Shown: positions 1 to 10,635, counted from the first letter of the stretch. The stretch is DNA of 64,000 nt from Corynebacterium falsenii (GCF_020099275.1 NZ_CP083646.1:1550001-1614000); one strand, 5' to 3'. Made by a program: numbers and translations. Notes: generated by a model not told the origin, from the sequence alone.

Positions 1-277
1 TCTTATCGGCCTTCTTCCAACCGAGTGCCTTCCACCCAGCCATCCACTTGGTGCAGCAGTCGATGACGTAGCGGGAGTCGCACAGAATCGTGATCGGGCC
101 GGAGAATTCACGGGTCTCGCGGAGAAGATCCAGAACGGCCGTGAGCTCAGCCTGGTTATTCGTCCCCTTGGTCCAGCCTCCTGCGTGCCAACATGATTCG
201 TTGACGAACCAGCACCATCCGGCCGGCCCCGGGTTCGATAGAGATGACCCATCGGCAGCGACAACTAAAGATTCCAC
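1..277 (-). CDS. RNase H family protein (partial, C-terminus outside window)
   Basis: The N-terminal part of an RNase HI-type ribonuclease, which cuts the RNA strand of RNA/DNA hybrids in the cytoplasm. Reading leftward from a GTG at 277 the protein begins VESLVVAADGSS and continues through NPGPAGW, a WTKGTNNQAEL segment and ITILCDSRYVID. These hold the first three acidic catalytic positions of the fold (Asp in ADGS, Glu in QAEL, Asp in CDSRY). The window start removes the rest, including the last catalytic Asp. The next gene on the same strand ends at 334, so the two may be co-transcribed. The family call is firm; the exact start is less sure because no strong ribosome-binding site is visible. 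Confidence 0.85.
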   Translation of the reverse strand, partial: MESLVVAADGSSLSNPGPAGWCWFVNESCWHAGGWTKGTNNQAELTAVLDLLRETREFSGPITILCDSRYVIDCCTKWMAGWKALGWKKADK

Positions 278-333
278 ACAACGACTGTAGCAGCCGTCCC
301 GGACACCCCTTCGCGGCGATTGAGGTGGCTCAG

Positions 334-1416
334 CTAGGCCTTCGACCCAGAAGAGTCAGTGGAATTGTCTCCGCTGTGTGCATCGTGCTCGCCATTCTCA
401 CGGGCCGGTTGCGCACCGGGTGCGACGTGCGAGAGCTCCATCGGCTCCAGGTGGATGAACGTCCGTGCCCCGGGCAGGGCCTTGTAGACGGCGATCTCCA
501 GCTGATCCGCGACCTTGTGGGAGTCCCCCACAGTCCACGTGGCGGGAACGAACATGGTGGCATACACGAAGCGCTGCTGGCCAGATTCCACCGTCTGTGG
601 CCTGGCGAATTCCACGTCGTGATCCTCCGCGAAGATCCGCAGGGTTTCGTTGAGCGTTGCGGCGTCGTCATCCGAAAAAGCAACATTGAGCAGGCCACTC
701 ATCGCCTCGCGAACCAACTGGAAGCCGGTGAAAAGAATGTTCACACCCACGACAATGGCGATGACGGGGTCCAGCCACAACCACCCGGTGAGCATCACGG
801 CCAGAACACCGGCGACCACGCCGACGGTGGTCCAGACGTCCGTGAGGAGGTGCTTGCCGTCGGCAGTGAGGGTGGTGGAGCGATGCTTACGGCCGCCGCG
901 GAGCAGCAACACACCCACGGTGAGATTCACCGCGGTGGCGGCGATGGTGAAGATGAAGCCGATGCCGAGTTGCTCCAGCTCCTGGGGGCGGAACAAGCGC
1001 TGGATGGACGTGAAGAGGATCACCGCGGCGGCGACGAAGATCATGGCACCCTCGACGAGTGCGGAGATGTATTCGGCCTTGCTATGGCCGAAGTGGTGGT
1101 TCTCGTCGGCGGGTTTGGCGGCGACCTTGAGGGCGAAGAGCGCCACGACAGCGGCGACGAGGTTGACGGTCGATTCGAGGGCGTCAGAGAGGAAGCCCAT
1201 GGAACCGGTCACGCCTGCGGCCGCGAACTTGAGGATGATCGTGATGAGCGCGGCGGCGATGGAGAGGTAGATGAACTTGTAGAGGGTGGCGTTTTCGACG
1301 GGCTGCTGGGGGACGGGGCTGTTGGAGGTCGCCATGGGCGCGTCGGGAGCCGGGTACGGGGCGGGGTGGGGGTGGTGCGTCTGGTGCGCTTGGTGCGTCT
1401 GATGAGTTGAGGCCAC
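334..1416 (-). CDS. Cation diffusion facilitator (CDF) family metal exporter
   Basis: An inner-membrane antiporter that exports Zn2+ or similar divalent metals in exchange for protons. The first membrane segment is followed by GFLSDALESTVN and later HHFGHSKAEYISALVE, the CDF metal-site helices with their paired Asp/His residues. A C-terminal cytoplasmic domain follows the sixth membrane helix. I chose the GTG at 1416 because AAAGGA lies just upstream of it. It gives 360 residues and a His/Gln/Pro-rich N-terminal tail of about 25 residues, common in zinc-type CDF proteins. An internal ATG at 1335 would drop this tail. Substrate is inferred from the family and the His-rich tail only. Confidence 0.88.
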   Translation of the reverse strand: MASTHQTHQAHQTHHPHPAPYPAPDAPMATSNSPVPQQPVENATLYKFIYLSIAAALITIILKFAAAGVTGSMGFLSDALESTVNLVAAVVALFALKVAAKPADENHHFGHSKAEYISALVEGAMIFVAAAVILFTSIQRLFRPQELEQLGIGFIFTIAATAVNLTVGVLLLRGGRKHRSTTLTADGKHLLTDVWTTVGVVAGVLAVMLTGWLWLDPVIAIVVGVNILFTGFQLVREAMSGLLNVAFSDDDAATLNETLRIFAEDHDVEFARPQTVESGQQRFVYATMFVPATWTVGDSHKVADQLEIAVYKALPGARTFIHLEPMELSHVAPGAQPARENGEHDAHSGDNSTDSSGSKA

Positions 1417-1997
1417 GGTCGCTGTCCTTTGAAGTACGAAGAAAGTACGAAACTTTCGACGCGCTGGCCGGGGCGAGGGCACGCGGGAGCACACGGGAGC
1501 CGAGCACGGATCTGCACGGATTGCACGGATGTGCATGGGGCACCTAGTTGCGAGCTTCAACGGACGGTCACTTCGGTCAGCGAGTCGTTTGATAGCTGGC
1601 CGAAGGTCTCGTTCACCACGTGGTCCCGCCTAGGGCGGGATCGTGACCGCGCTGCCGGGTTACCAACCGCGACGAGCGCGGAGGCCACCAGTATGTCGAC
1701 AGAACGTTCCACTGGCTGTTCGCGCCGCCACCGTGACGTAATCCCGCGAGGGATTCCCACCGGGCGGGGTGCGAACGAGGGAAAGAACTACTCCCCTTCA
1801 ACAGATGTCGAGATTACCGAGGCGCCCTGATGTTGGCAACAGGTGGTGTAACCGGTGGTGTAACCGGCAGCGGTGGTTTGTGACGACAGTCACGGTGATG
1901 TGGAACGAGCCGTAAGCGGAGCACATCTGACGAATTTTCCCAGCGTGCCCGGCGCGCCTTAAACAACATCTGTCACATTGGCCTCACAATAGGGGCT
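1417..1997. other. Intergenic region between divergent CDF and steA genes
   Basis: About 580 bases without a convincing gene; the open frames here have atypical composition and no recognisable domain. It must hold the two divergent promoters. Visible structures are a GC-rich palindrome (TCCCGCC/GGCGGGA) near 1623-1642, an AATCCC/GGGATT hairpin near 1740-1757 and a perfect 12-bp tandem duplication at 1842-1865. Confidence 0.6.
1842..1865. repeat. Tandem duplication of a 12-bp unit upstream of steA
   Basis: The 12-mer GGTGGTGTAACC occurs twice back to back at 1842-1853 and 1854-1865, about 130 bp upstream of steA. It could be a regulator site or a replication-slippage product. Confidence 0.7.
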
Positions 1998-3185
1998 ATG
2001 ATTTTCTCCCGATCAGATCTGCCTGGCCTGCATGGCGCTACCCGCGACCTCACCGGACCCAAGGGCTTCCACAAAGCGAAGATGTCCTCGGGCGACATTG
2101 TTATCATCGAACAGGAAGACATCAGCCGTGCTGTCGCGCAGCGCCTGATCGATGCGAAGGTGGGCGCGGTGGTCAACACCCGCCCGTTCACCAGCGGTAA
2201 GGTGCCCAACTTCGGGCCGCAGATGATGCTCGATTCCGGCATCGTGTTGGTAGAAAACGCCGATGATACCGTGGTCAAGCGCCTGAAAAACGGTAAGAAG
2301 GGCCGCCTGGACAACGGGCAGGTCTACTACGGTGAGCGATCCATCGGTGGCGGCGAGCTGCTGGATATGGACACCGCCATGGATCGTTTCGAGGAGGCTC
2401 GGGAGGCCCTCGGCGATCACATGGAGGCGCTGTCCGGCAACATGTCCGAGTTCGTTCGCTCGGAGGCGCCGTTGCTGATTGACGGCCTGGGTATCCCCGA
2501 GGTCGATGTGGACATGGACGATCGCAAGGTGCTCGTCGTCAGCCCGGACCCGCAGATCCGCGAAAAGCTCAAGGATCTGCGCTACTTCATCCGCGAGTAC
2601 GACCCGATCATCATCGCCGTGGGCACCGCCGCCGATGACGTGCTGGACGATGGACACAAGCCACAGGTCATCATCGGCGATCCCGAACGGATTTCCAGCA
2701 ACGCCCTGCGCTCCGGCGCCACGGTCATTCTGCCCGCCGAACCGGACGGCCACGCCGTGGGTCTTGAGCGCATCCAGGACCTGGGTGTGGGTGCCATGAC
2801 GTTCCCGGCCGCCACGCAAGATCCGACCGACCTGGCGATCCTGCTGGCCAACTACCACGGCGCATCCATGATCGTGAACCTCGGCCACCCCGTCGACCTC
2901 GGCTACGTGTTCAACGAGTCGGAGGGGCAGGACACGCCTTCGGCGCTGATGTCTCGCCTGCGCGTGGGACCGCGGTTCGTGGATTCCACCGCCGTGGCGG
3001 AGCTGTACCGCGTGTCGAAGTCCGGCGGCGGCTGGCTGTGGGCTCTCGTCGGCATCCTCGTGGCCATCGCTGTGATCATCGCTATCGCTGGCTTCACCGG
3101 TGACGGCGACTTCGTTCAGAACCTCATCGATTCGTGGAATAGCTTGGCGATCAGCTTCCAGAACCTCTTTGGTGGCAACGGATAG
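1998..3185 (+). CDS. steA: SteA-type cell-division/cell-envelope protein
   Basis: Homologue of C. glutamicum SteA (Cg1603) and M. tuberculosis Rv1697. SteA works with the membrane protein SteB at the septum, where the pair influences cell separation and peptidoglycan hydrolysis. The 395-residue protein shows the conserved blocks AVVNTRPF, ESPLLIDG-like EAPLLIDGLGIP, VIIGDPERIS and GLERIQDLGVGAMTFPAA. The middle part belongs to the thiamin-pyrophosphokinase-like fold. One transmembrane helix lies near residues 345-368, leaving a short extracytoplasmic tail. steB follows 91 bases downstream, the conserved arrangement. The ATG at 1998 is close to a possible short leader; no strong ribosome-binding site is seen. 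Confidence 0.9.
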   Translation: MIFSRSDLPGLHGATRDLTGPKGFHKAKMSSGDIVIIEQEDISRAVAQRLIDAKVGAVVNTRPFTSGKVPNFGPQMMLDSGIVLVENADDTVVKRLKNGKKGRLDNGQVYYGERSIGGGELLDMDTAMDRFEEAREALGDHMEALSGNMSEFVRSEAPLLIDGLGIPEVDVDMDDRKVLVVSPDPQIREKLKDLRYFIREYDPIIIAVGTAADDVLDDGHKPQVIIGDPERISSNALRSGATVILPAEPDGHAVGLERIQDLGVGAMTFPAATQDPTDLAILLANYHGASMIVNLGHPVDLGYVFNESEGQDTPSALMSRLRVGPRFVDSTAVAELYRVSKSGGGWLWALVGILVAIAVIIAIAGFTGDGDFVQNLIDSWNSLAISFQNLFGGNG

Positions 3186-3276
3186 CTGGCTGTAGCTTCG
3201 TGGTGTTAGGTTCCATTTTTCAGGCTTTTCCTCAAATAGGTTTTCTCGATCAGGTTTCAACAAGGGCGGTTAGCGT

Positions 3277-4194
3277 ATGAGTAAGGCGAAGGTCATTGCC
3301 GGCCTCGGCTTCGGCATTGCCATCGGCACGGCGTTCGGTTTCTACGGGTTGGCTCCCAACGTGGAGGGTGGCCCGTCGGGTTCGTCGGCTGAGGTGCAGA
3401 CGCAGCTCACCGAGGCAGAGAAGCAGCGCGATGAGGCTGAGGGGCAGGCCAAGGCCGCGGATAACGTCTTGACCTCCGTCGCCGATGTTGCTGTGCGCAA
3501 CCGCTTGGATGGCGCGTCGGTTGCGGTGTTTGTTACCTCCGACGCCGAACCGAAGGCTGTCGACAGTGTCCGATCGCTCATCAAGGATGCTGGCGGCACG
3601 GTCACCGGCACGGCGAAGCTGACCGATAAGATGCTCAACCCCGACTCCGGCGACAATCTCAAGTCCATCGCGGCGAATTCCTTGCCGTCCGGCGCGAAGC
3701 TGTCGGAGAAGAACCTGAATCCGGGTATGCACACCGGCCAGGTTCTCGGTGCCGCGTTGCAGGATGGCGACAAGGCAGCCAGCGAGTCTGATCGCGCGGT
3801 TGTTCTCGGCGCCTTGACGAAGGATGGCTACCTGCAGGAAGAAGGCGACGCTCCCGCCCCGGCTGACCTGGCCGTCGTCATCACGGGTAACTCGTCCGGA
3901 GACGCGGGCAACGGCAACTACTCCACGCAATTCTTGGCCGATTTCGCTGCCGGGCTGGATTCCCGCATGGGTGGCGTGGTGCTCGCCGGGCAGCAGGGGA
4001 GTGCGGAGCCGCAGGGCGCCCTGGGCATGGTGCGAGTCAGCGGCGAGTACAAGGAGGAAGTCTCCACCGTCGACAACGTGGACTCCGAAGCAGGTCGCAT
4101 CACGGTCATTCGAGCCCTTCAGCAGCAAAAAGACAAGAAAGCTGGCCACTACGGCGCGGCTGCGAACGCCGCGGCTCCTGGCATCGACAAGTAG
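3277..4194 (+). CDS. steB: SteB / MctB-type single-pass envelope protein (DUF3186 copper transporter family)
   Basis: Partner of SteA, homologous to C. glutamicum SteB (Cg1604) and related to mycobacterial MctB (Rv1698), which has been linked to copper efflux. The 305-residue protein has an uncleaved-looking N-terminal membrane helix (about residues 4-26). An EAEKQRDEAEGQAKA-type coiled coil follows at about 47-70, then the extracytoplasmic domain with AVFVTSDAE, VLGAALQDGD and VVLAGQQGSAEPQGA. Synteny with steA and pyrG supports the division role more than copper transport. AAGGGCGG precedes the ATG at 3277. The two proposed roles are not mutually exclusive. Confidence 0.87.
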   Translation: MSKAKVIAGLGFGIAIGTAFGFYGLAPNVEGGPSGSSAEVQTQLTEAEKQRDEAEGQAKAADNVLTSVADVAVRNRLDGASVAVFVTSDAEPKAVDSVRSLIKDAGGTVTGTAKLTDKMLNPDSGDNLKSIAANSLPSGAKLSEKNLNPGMHTGQVLGAALQDGDKAASESDRAVVLGALTKDGYLQEEGDAPAPADLAVVITGNSSGDAGNGNYSTQFLADFAAGLDSRMGGVVLAGQQGSAEPQGALGMVRVSGEYKEEVSTVDNVDSEAGRITVIRALQQQKDKKAGHYGAAANAAAPGIDK

Positions 4195-4306
4195 TCGACA
4201 AGTAGCTGCCACGTAGTCGCCAAGTAATTGCCAAGCAGGAGCCGAGCCGGAGCGTCGCGCTGGCGTGAGAAAAATCGTTGCTGAGCGTCACTCTGTGTTA
4301 GGCTGA

Positions 4307-6082
<1,776 letters not shown>

Positions 6083-6154
6083 CCGTCGAGCAAGCACTCA
6101 ATGAGCGCTGGGCGATCGCCGGTGCAAGCGCCGAGCGAGCGTCGGCGCAAGCGC

Positions 6155-6160
6155 TACACT
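6155..6160 (+). promoter_or_regulatory. Probable -10 element giving a leaderless nudix mRNA
   Basis: TACACT sits with its last base 7 nt before the ATG at 6168, so transcription would start at or next to the A of the start codon. Leaderless mRNAs are common in corynebacteria. No clear -35 is seen. Confidence 0.45.
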
Positions 6161-6167
6161 AGGGCTT

Positions 6168-6827
6168 ATGGCTAGCCACGCAGAAGATCTCTATCGGGTC
6201 TCGGACAGCGACATTCTGTTCGACGGCCCGATTATTGCTGTTCGCAAAGACACTATTTCGACGCCCACAGGATCAGCCAGCCGCGAGATCGTGGAACATT
6301 TCTCCGCGGTAGCGATCGCCGCAGTGCGTGAGGGGCGGATCATGATGATTCGTCAGTATCGGCACGGCGTGGGTCGCTACCTGTGGGAGATCCCGGCGGG
6401 TCTGCTGGACAAAGTGGGGGAGGAACCCCTCGATGCCGCCCGGCGTGAACTCGCCGAGGAAGCGGGCGTGCGCGCCAAGAGCTGGGCGCTGCTGGGTGAC
6501 GTGGTGACGTCGCCGGGGTTCAGCGAGGAGATGTGCCGCATCTACCTCGCGGAGAATATCGAGGACGGCGTGGGCGATATGGAACTTGAGGAACCCGCCG
6601 ACGAAGAGGCCGACCTGGAGCGCCGCTGGGTGCCCGTCGAAGAAGCTATCGAGTGGGTGCAGACCGGGCGGGTGGAAAACTCCATCGCCGTGGCAGCGAT
6701 CCTGCACCTGGCTGCCGGGACGCGGCGGGAGGCCGACGAGCCGTTTGCGTACCGCTCCGGTATGGCCGCACGCCGGTCGTCCCGTCCCGGGGTGCATCCC
6801 GGTGACGACATGAAGAAGATCAGGTAG
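6168..6827 (+). CDS. Nudix hydrolase, ADP-ribose pyrophosphatase type
   Basis: Predicted to hydrolyse ADP-ribose or a related nucleoside diphosphate derivative. The Nudix box lies at about residues 77-100 (GLLDKVGEEPL then ARRELAEEAGV) and has one extra residue between the first Gly and Glu, a form usual for actinobacterial ADPRase-like proteins. Upstream IRQYRHGVGRYLWEIPAG is typical of the ADPRase subfamily. The protein is 219 residues with a C-terminal Arg-rich tail of low conservation. xerD starts 10 bases after the stop, so the two are probably co-transcribed, as in C. glutamicum. A -10-like TACACT suggests a leaderless transcript. Confidence 0.9.
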   Translation: MASHAEDLYRVSDSDILFDGPIIAVRKDTISTPTGSASREIVEHFSAVAIAAVREGRIMMIRQYRHGVGRYLWEIPAGLLDKVGEEPLDAARRELAEEAGVRAKSWALLGDVVTSPGFSEEMCRIYLAENIEDGVGDMELEEPADEEADLERRWVPVEEAIEWVQTGRVENSIAVAAILHLAAGTRREADEPFAYRSGMAARRSSRPGVHPGDDMKKIR

Positions 6828-6836
6828 CGCGCGGCT

Positions 6837-7772
6837 GTGACCAATGCAGCCAACGCAGCCAGCACGGCTAACGCAGCCAGCGCAGCCAACTCGGCCTTAG
6901 TGCGGGACTGGATCACCCACCTCCGGATCGAACGGGGCGTGTCGCCCCACACCATCAGCAACTACACGCGAGACATCACTCGGTACTGCGAATGGCTCGG
7001 CCCCACCCCCTTGGGTGAGGTCACCACGGACACCATCGAAAAATACCTCATCCACTTGCAGGACGTCCGCTCACTGTCGCGCAGCTCCGCTGCGCGACAC
7101 CTCGCGGCGATCCGGGGATTGCATGCTTTTGGCGTCGAAGAAAAAAGGCTAAAAAATAACGTGGCCAGGGGCGTGCCCGTCCCGGCGAGGAGTGCGTCGA
7201 TCCCCAAGGCCCTCACCGTGGACGAGGTGACCGCGCTCATCGAGGCGATCCCCAACGGCGAGGCCGCCACGGCGATTCAGCTACGCGACCGGGCGCTTGT
7301 GGAGATGCTGTATTCGACCGGAGCGCGCATTACGGAACTGCTGGACCTCGACGTCGACGACGTTGATAGCGACGACCAGACCGTCATCGTGCATGGCAAA
7401 GGCAACAAGGAACGGCTGGTGCCGCTCGGCTCGTACGCGCTGGCAGCGCTGGAAGCCTACGTGGTGCGGGCGCGGCCGAGCCTCAACAAGAAGGGCATCG
7501 CGGCGCTGTTCGTCAACAACCGCGGGGCGCGGATGGGGCGGCAATCCGGGTTCAAAGTGGTGTCGGAGGCGGCCGAGGCGGCGGGGCTGGGGGCGGTATC
7601 GCCGCACAGTCTGCGGCACTCGTTCGCCACGCATCTGCTCGACGGCGGGGCGGACGTGCGCACGGTTCAAGAGCTGTTGGGGCACGTGGATGTCTCCACA
7701 ACACAGATCTATACCAAGGTGACGGCGCAGCATTTGCAGTCCACGATGGCGGCGACTCACCCCCGTGCTTAA
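6837..7772 (+). CDS. xerD: Tyrosine recombinase XerD
   Basis: Site-specific recombinase that, with XerC, resolves chromosome dimers at dif during division. The N-terminal SAM-like core-binding domain (about residues 22-115) includes ERGVSPHTISNYTRDI. The catalytic domain has STGARITELLDLDVDDV (Arg near 162), HGKGNKERLVPL (Lys), SPHSLRHSFATHLL (His-x-x-Arg near 256), LLGHVDVSTTQIYTKV (His, then Tyr near 291). All catalytic residues are present. With the GTG at 6837 the first 20 residues are an Ala/Asn repeat encoded by 9-bp units. The in-frame GTG at 6900 gives an N-terminus like other XerD proteins and may be the true start. Confidence 0.93.
   Translation: MTNAANAASTANAASAANSALVRDWITHLRIERGVSPHTISNYTRDITRYCEWLGPTPLGEVTTDTIEKYLIHLQDVRSLSRSSAARHLAAIRGLHAFGVEEKRLKNNVARGVPVPARSASIPKALTVDEVTALIEAIPNGEAATAIQLRDRALVEMLYSTGARITELLDLDVDDVDSDDQTVIVHGKGNKERLVPLGSYALAALEAYVVRARPSLNKKGIAALFVNNRGARMGRQSGFKVVSEAAEAAGLGAVSPHSLRHSFATHLLDGGADVRTVQELLGHVDVSTTQIYTKVTAQHLQSTMAATHPRA
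6841..6893 (+). repeat. Degenerate 9-bp tandem repeat at the xerD 5' end
   Basis: Imperfect units resembling AACGCAGCC are repeated about five to six times in the first codons of the xerD frame, encoding Asn-Ala-Ala/Ser-Ala-Ala. Changes in copy number would keep the frame. Confidence 0.6.
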
Positions 7773-7860
7773 TGTGCTGATAATCTCTAAAGTGTAATTA
7801 TCAACGCGACAAGGTTGACGTGTAGCCGCAGGCGTCACAGACAAGGGAAAGGGCTTGACA

Positions 7861-8742
7861 GTGTCAGAAGCAGACGCGTTGTTCGATAAGCCCGAGCAGC
7901 AGATTGGACTGACCGGGCGACCGCTCCATGAGCTCCCCGATCCGGAACCGCTGGACCACCACGGCCCCGCGGCCATCATCGCCATGTGCAACCAAAAGGG
8001 CGGGGTGGGAAAGACCACCTCAACCATCAATATGGGTGCAGCGCTGGCGGCGTTTGGGCGCAAGGTGCTGCTCGTTGACCTCGACCCGCAGGGTGCGTTG
8101 TCGGCAGGTCTGGGGATCCGCCACGACGAACTCGATGTGACCGTCTACAACCTGCTCGTCGACAACTCGGCCACTATTCTCGACGCCATCTACGACAGCC
8201 CCGTCGACGGTCTAGACGTGGTGCCGGCGAACATCGACTTGTCGGCGGCCGAGATCCAGCTTGTCAACGAAGTGGGCCGCGAACAGGCTCTGGCGCGGGC
8301 GCTGCGGCCGGTGATGAAGGATTACGACTTCATCATCGTGGACTGCCAGCCGTCGCTGGGGCTGCTGACGGTCAACGCTTTGTCGTGTGCGGATTCGGTG
8401 ATTATCCCGGTGGAGTCGGAGTACTTCTCGCTGCGCGGGTTGGCGCTGCTCATGGACACGGTGGATAAGGTGCGAGACCGGCTGAACTTCAAGCTGGAGG
8501 TGCTGGGCATCCTCGTGACGATGTTTGACCGGCGCACGCTGCACGCCCGCGAGGTGATGGAGCGGCTGGTGGAGGCCTTCGGTGATAAGGTCTTCGATTC
8601 GGTCATCACCCGGACGGTGCGGTTCCCTGAGACCTCCGTGGCCGGCGAGCCGATCAACACGTGGGCGCCGAATTCCTCCGGTGCGGTGCAGTACCGGAAC
8701 CTGGCGAAGGAAGTCATCGAGCGCGTATCGCGGCAGGCGTAG
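7861..8742 (+). CDS. ParA-family ATPase
   Basis: A MinD/ParA-type ATPase encoded next to scpAB, matching the second ParA-like protein of C. glutamicum (Cg1610 region). It is distinct from the parAB locus near oriC. The deviant Walker A motif CNQKGGVGKTTST is at about residues 43-55, the Walker A' region has VLLVDLDPQGALSAGLG, and the Walker B strand is DFIIVDCQPSLGLLT. The N-terminal 40 residues are a variable extension. I prefer the GTG at 7861, 7 bases after AGGGAAAGGG, over the TTG at 7855. It is likely to act in chromosome organisation with ScpAB, inferred from position only. Confidence 0.9.
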   Translation: MSEADALFDKPEQQIGLTGRPLHELPDPEPLDHHGPAAIIAMCNQKGGVGKTTSTINMGAALAAFGRKVLLVDLDPQGALSAGLGIRHDELDVTVYNLLVDNSATILDAIYDSPVDGLDVVPANIDLSAAEIQLVNEVGREQALARALRPVMKDYDFIIVDCQPSLGLLTVNALSCADSVIIPVESEYFSLRGLALLMDTVDKVRDRLNFKLEVLGILVTMFDRRTLHAREVMERLVEAFGDKVFDSVITRTVRFPETSVAGEPINTWAPNSSGAVQYRNLAKEVIERVSRQA

Positions 8743-8821
8743 GGGCCTTTGGTGGTGCGTGAGTGTGTGATGCGTGCGGGGTGTGTGGGGTCGGCGGTGA
8801 TGGCGCGTGGCTGAGGAGATC

Positions 8822-9640
8822 ATGACAACCGAGCCCGACCACGCCGTGCAGCCCGAGATCACCGGCTTCCGCGTGGCTTTGGCTAACTTCGACGGTCCCT
8901 TCGACCTGCTGCTGCAGCTCATCAACTCCCACAAGCTGGACATCACCGAGGTCGCCCTCGCCCAGGTCACGGACGAATTCATCGCCTACACTCGCGGCCT
9001 GTCCCAGAGCGCGGAGGACTTGGACGAGGTGACTGAGTTCCTCGTCGTCGCCTCCACGCTGTTGGACCTCAAGGCCGCCCGCCTGGTGCCCCGTGGCGAG
9101 GTCGAAAGCGAGGAGGACCTTGCCCTCCTCGAGACCCGAGACCTCCTGTTCGCCCGCCTTTTGCAGTACCGCGCGTACAAGAAGGTCGCGGACATGTTCG
9201 CGGAATGGCAGCGCCAGGCCGCTCGCTCGTATCCCGTGAATCTGTCGCTGGAACCCTGGCAAGCTGGTCTGCTTCCTCCGGTGGAGATTGATCACGACGC
9301 CACCAGTTTTGCCGAACTCGCCGCCGCAGTCTTCCGGCCCAAAGCGGAGCATGTGGAGACGGGCCACATTCACCAGGTGGCAGTGTCCGTGCCCGAACAG
9401 GCAGGTCACATCCTCAATACGCTCAAGGTAGCGGGGGAGAACCACTGGGTGAGCTTCGCGTCGCTGGTCAGTGACTGTGAGGTGAACATGGTCATTGTCG
9501 GCCGTTTCCTCGCGTTGCTGGAGCTGTACAAGGCTCGCGCGATCGGCATTGAGCAGCCCGAACCGCTGGAGGACATGTCCGTGGCCTGGACTGGGCTGGA
9601 CGTTGACCCGGCTGTGGTTGCCGCCTCAAACTGGGCGTAG
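8822..9640 (+). CDS. scpA: Segregation and condensation protein A
   Basis: Kleisin subunit of the SMC-ScpAB condensin that organises and segregates the chromosome. The N-terminal SMC-binding region has FDGPFDLLLQLINSHKLDITEVALAQVTDEF, the family signature, here shown in part. TEFLVVASTLLDLKAARLVP follows, and a winged-helix C-terminus includes LKVAGENHWVSFASLV and VGRFLALLELYKARAI. GAGGAG lies four bases before the ATG at 8822. A GTG at 8807 would add five residues but has no binding site. The protein is 272 residues, normal for the family. scpB lies 77 bases downstream. Confidence 0.94.
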   Translation: MTTEPDHAVQPEITGFRVALANFDGPFDLLLQLINSHKLDITEVALAQVTDEFIAYTRGLSQSAEDLDEVTEFLVVASTLLDLKAARLVPRGEVESEEDLALLETRDLLFARLLQYRAYKKVADMFAEWQRQAARSYPVNLSLEPWQAGLLPPVEIDHDATSFAELAAAVFRPKAEHVETGHIHQVAVSVPEQAGHILNTLKVAGENHWVSFASLVSDCEVNMVIVGRFLALLELYKARAIGIEQPEPLEDMSVAWTGLDVDPAVVAASNWA

Positions 9641-9717
9641 GCCAGGGACCGGGGCTGAGCCCCTGCCGCACGCCTCGCTGCTAGAGTCCAGATGACGCGA
9701 AAGGATTTTCTCTCACT

Positions 9718-10293
9718 ATGACTCATCCTGACCCCTCCACCTCGCTGCCGATCATCTCCACGCTGCGCTCCCGGGTGGAGTCCTTGCTGTTGGTCAGCGA
9801 CGAGCCGGTCACCCCGGAGGAACTCGCGCGCGTGCTCAGCACGGACGATTCTCCGGTCAGTGAAGCGGATGCCCGCGCCGCTCTCACCGAGATCGCCGAT
9901 GAATTCGACGCCCGCGGCAGCGGCTTCGAACTCCGCGACAACGACGGCGCCTACCGCCTCCACACCCGCCGCGCGAACTCCGATGCCGTTGAGGCGAAGC
10001 TCCTCGATGGCACCCAGCAGCGCCTGTCCCGCGCTGCCCTAGAGACTCTGGCTGTTGTGGCGTACCGGCAGCCCGTCACCCGCAGTCAGGTTGCCGCTGT
10101 TCGCGGCGTTAATTGCGACGGCGTCATGCGCACCCTTGCCCTCCGCGGCCTGATCGCTGTCACGGGCGAGCAGGCCGGTGCGAACTTGTATTCCACGACC
10201 GAGATGTTCCTCGAACAGCTGGGGATTGAGTCGCTGTCGCAGCTCCCGGACCTGGCCCCACTGCTGCCCGACGTCGACAGCATCGACGACTAG
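9718..10293 (+). CDS. scpB: Segregation and condensation protein B
   Basis: Dimeric winged-helix subunit of the SMC-ScpAB condensin. Diagnostic blocks are RVESLLLVSDEPVTPEELA near the N-terminus, RAALETLAVVAYRQPVTRSQ and AAVRGVNCDGVMRTLALRG. The 191-residue length is usual, with an acidic Asp-rich tail. An AAAGGA site precedes the ATG at 9718, and a -10-like TAGAGT at 9682-9687 suggests its own weak promoter in addition to read-through from scpA. Confidence 0.94.
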   Translation: MTHPDPSTSLPIISTLRSRVESLLLVSDEPVTPEELARVLSTDDSPVSEADARAALTEIADEFDARGSGFELRDNDGAYRLHTRRANSDAVEAKLLDGTQQRLSRAALETLAVVAYRQPVTRSQVAAVRGVNCDGVMRTLALRGLIAVTGEQAGANLYSTTEMFLEQLGIESLSQLPDLAPLLPDVDSIDD

Positions 10294-10494
10294 CATCCCT
10301 CCACCGCGTCACTCGTACACGGCTGCCTCAGCACTGCCACCGCAGCCACTGTGCACACTGCGGCCGTTGCTGTCGTCGGGGCTATTGCGGCCACAGGTTG
10401 GAGCAGTGACGACTTGTTCCCGCTTGTTCCGGCTTATTTCCGTCAATTCCGGCGAGCTCTGACACCGCTGTTGCATGCCGCTCGGGGCTGCAGG

Positions 10495-10581
10495 TGTGAC
10501 AATGTTGTGTTTTGTGGTTTTGCGCGTTGCAAAAGCCCAGGTCGGATTTTTTGAAAGTGGTCAAAACACAACATTGTCACA
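10495..10581. repeat. 87-bp element bounded by perfect 20-bp inverted repeats
   Basis: The 20-mer at 10495-10514 is the exact reverse complement of 10562-10581. The 47-base spacer contains a smaller TTTTGC/GCAAAA inverted repeat and a GATTTTTT run. The pairing stops sharply at both ends of each arm. It could be a miniature inverted-repeat element, a structured small RNA or an operator pair. No target-site duplication is obvious. Confidence 0.75.
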
Positions 10582-10635
10582 TGTGAAGCCTCCACCGCCG
10601 AGATGCGGTGTGGTGCGTGTGGTGTGTGGGTCTAC

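Noticed and set aside
244..1410. Long plus-strand open frame opposite the CDF gene
   Set aside because: It is a high-GC antisense shadow without any recognisable protein features; the CDF frame has full family motifs.
1429..1830. A 133-codon open frame in the CDF-steA gap
   Set aside because: Composition is atypical, with no domain, no good ribosome-binding site and overlap with palindromes; more likely noncoding.
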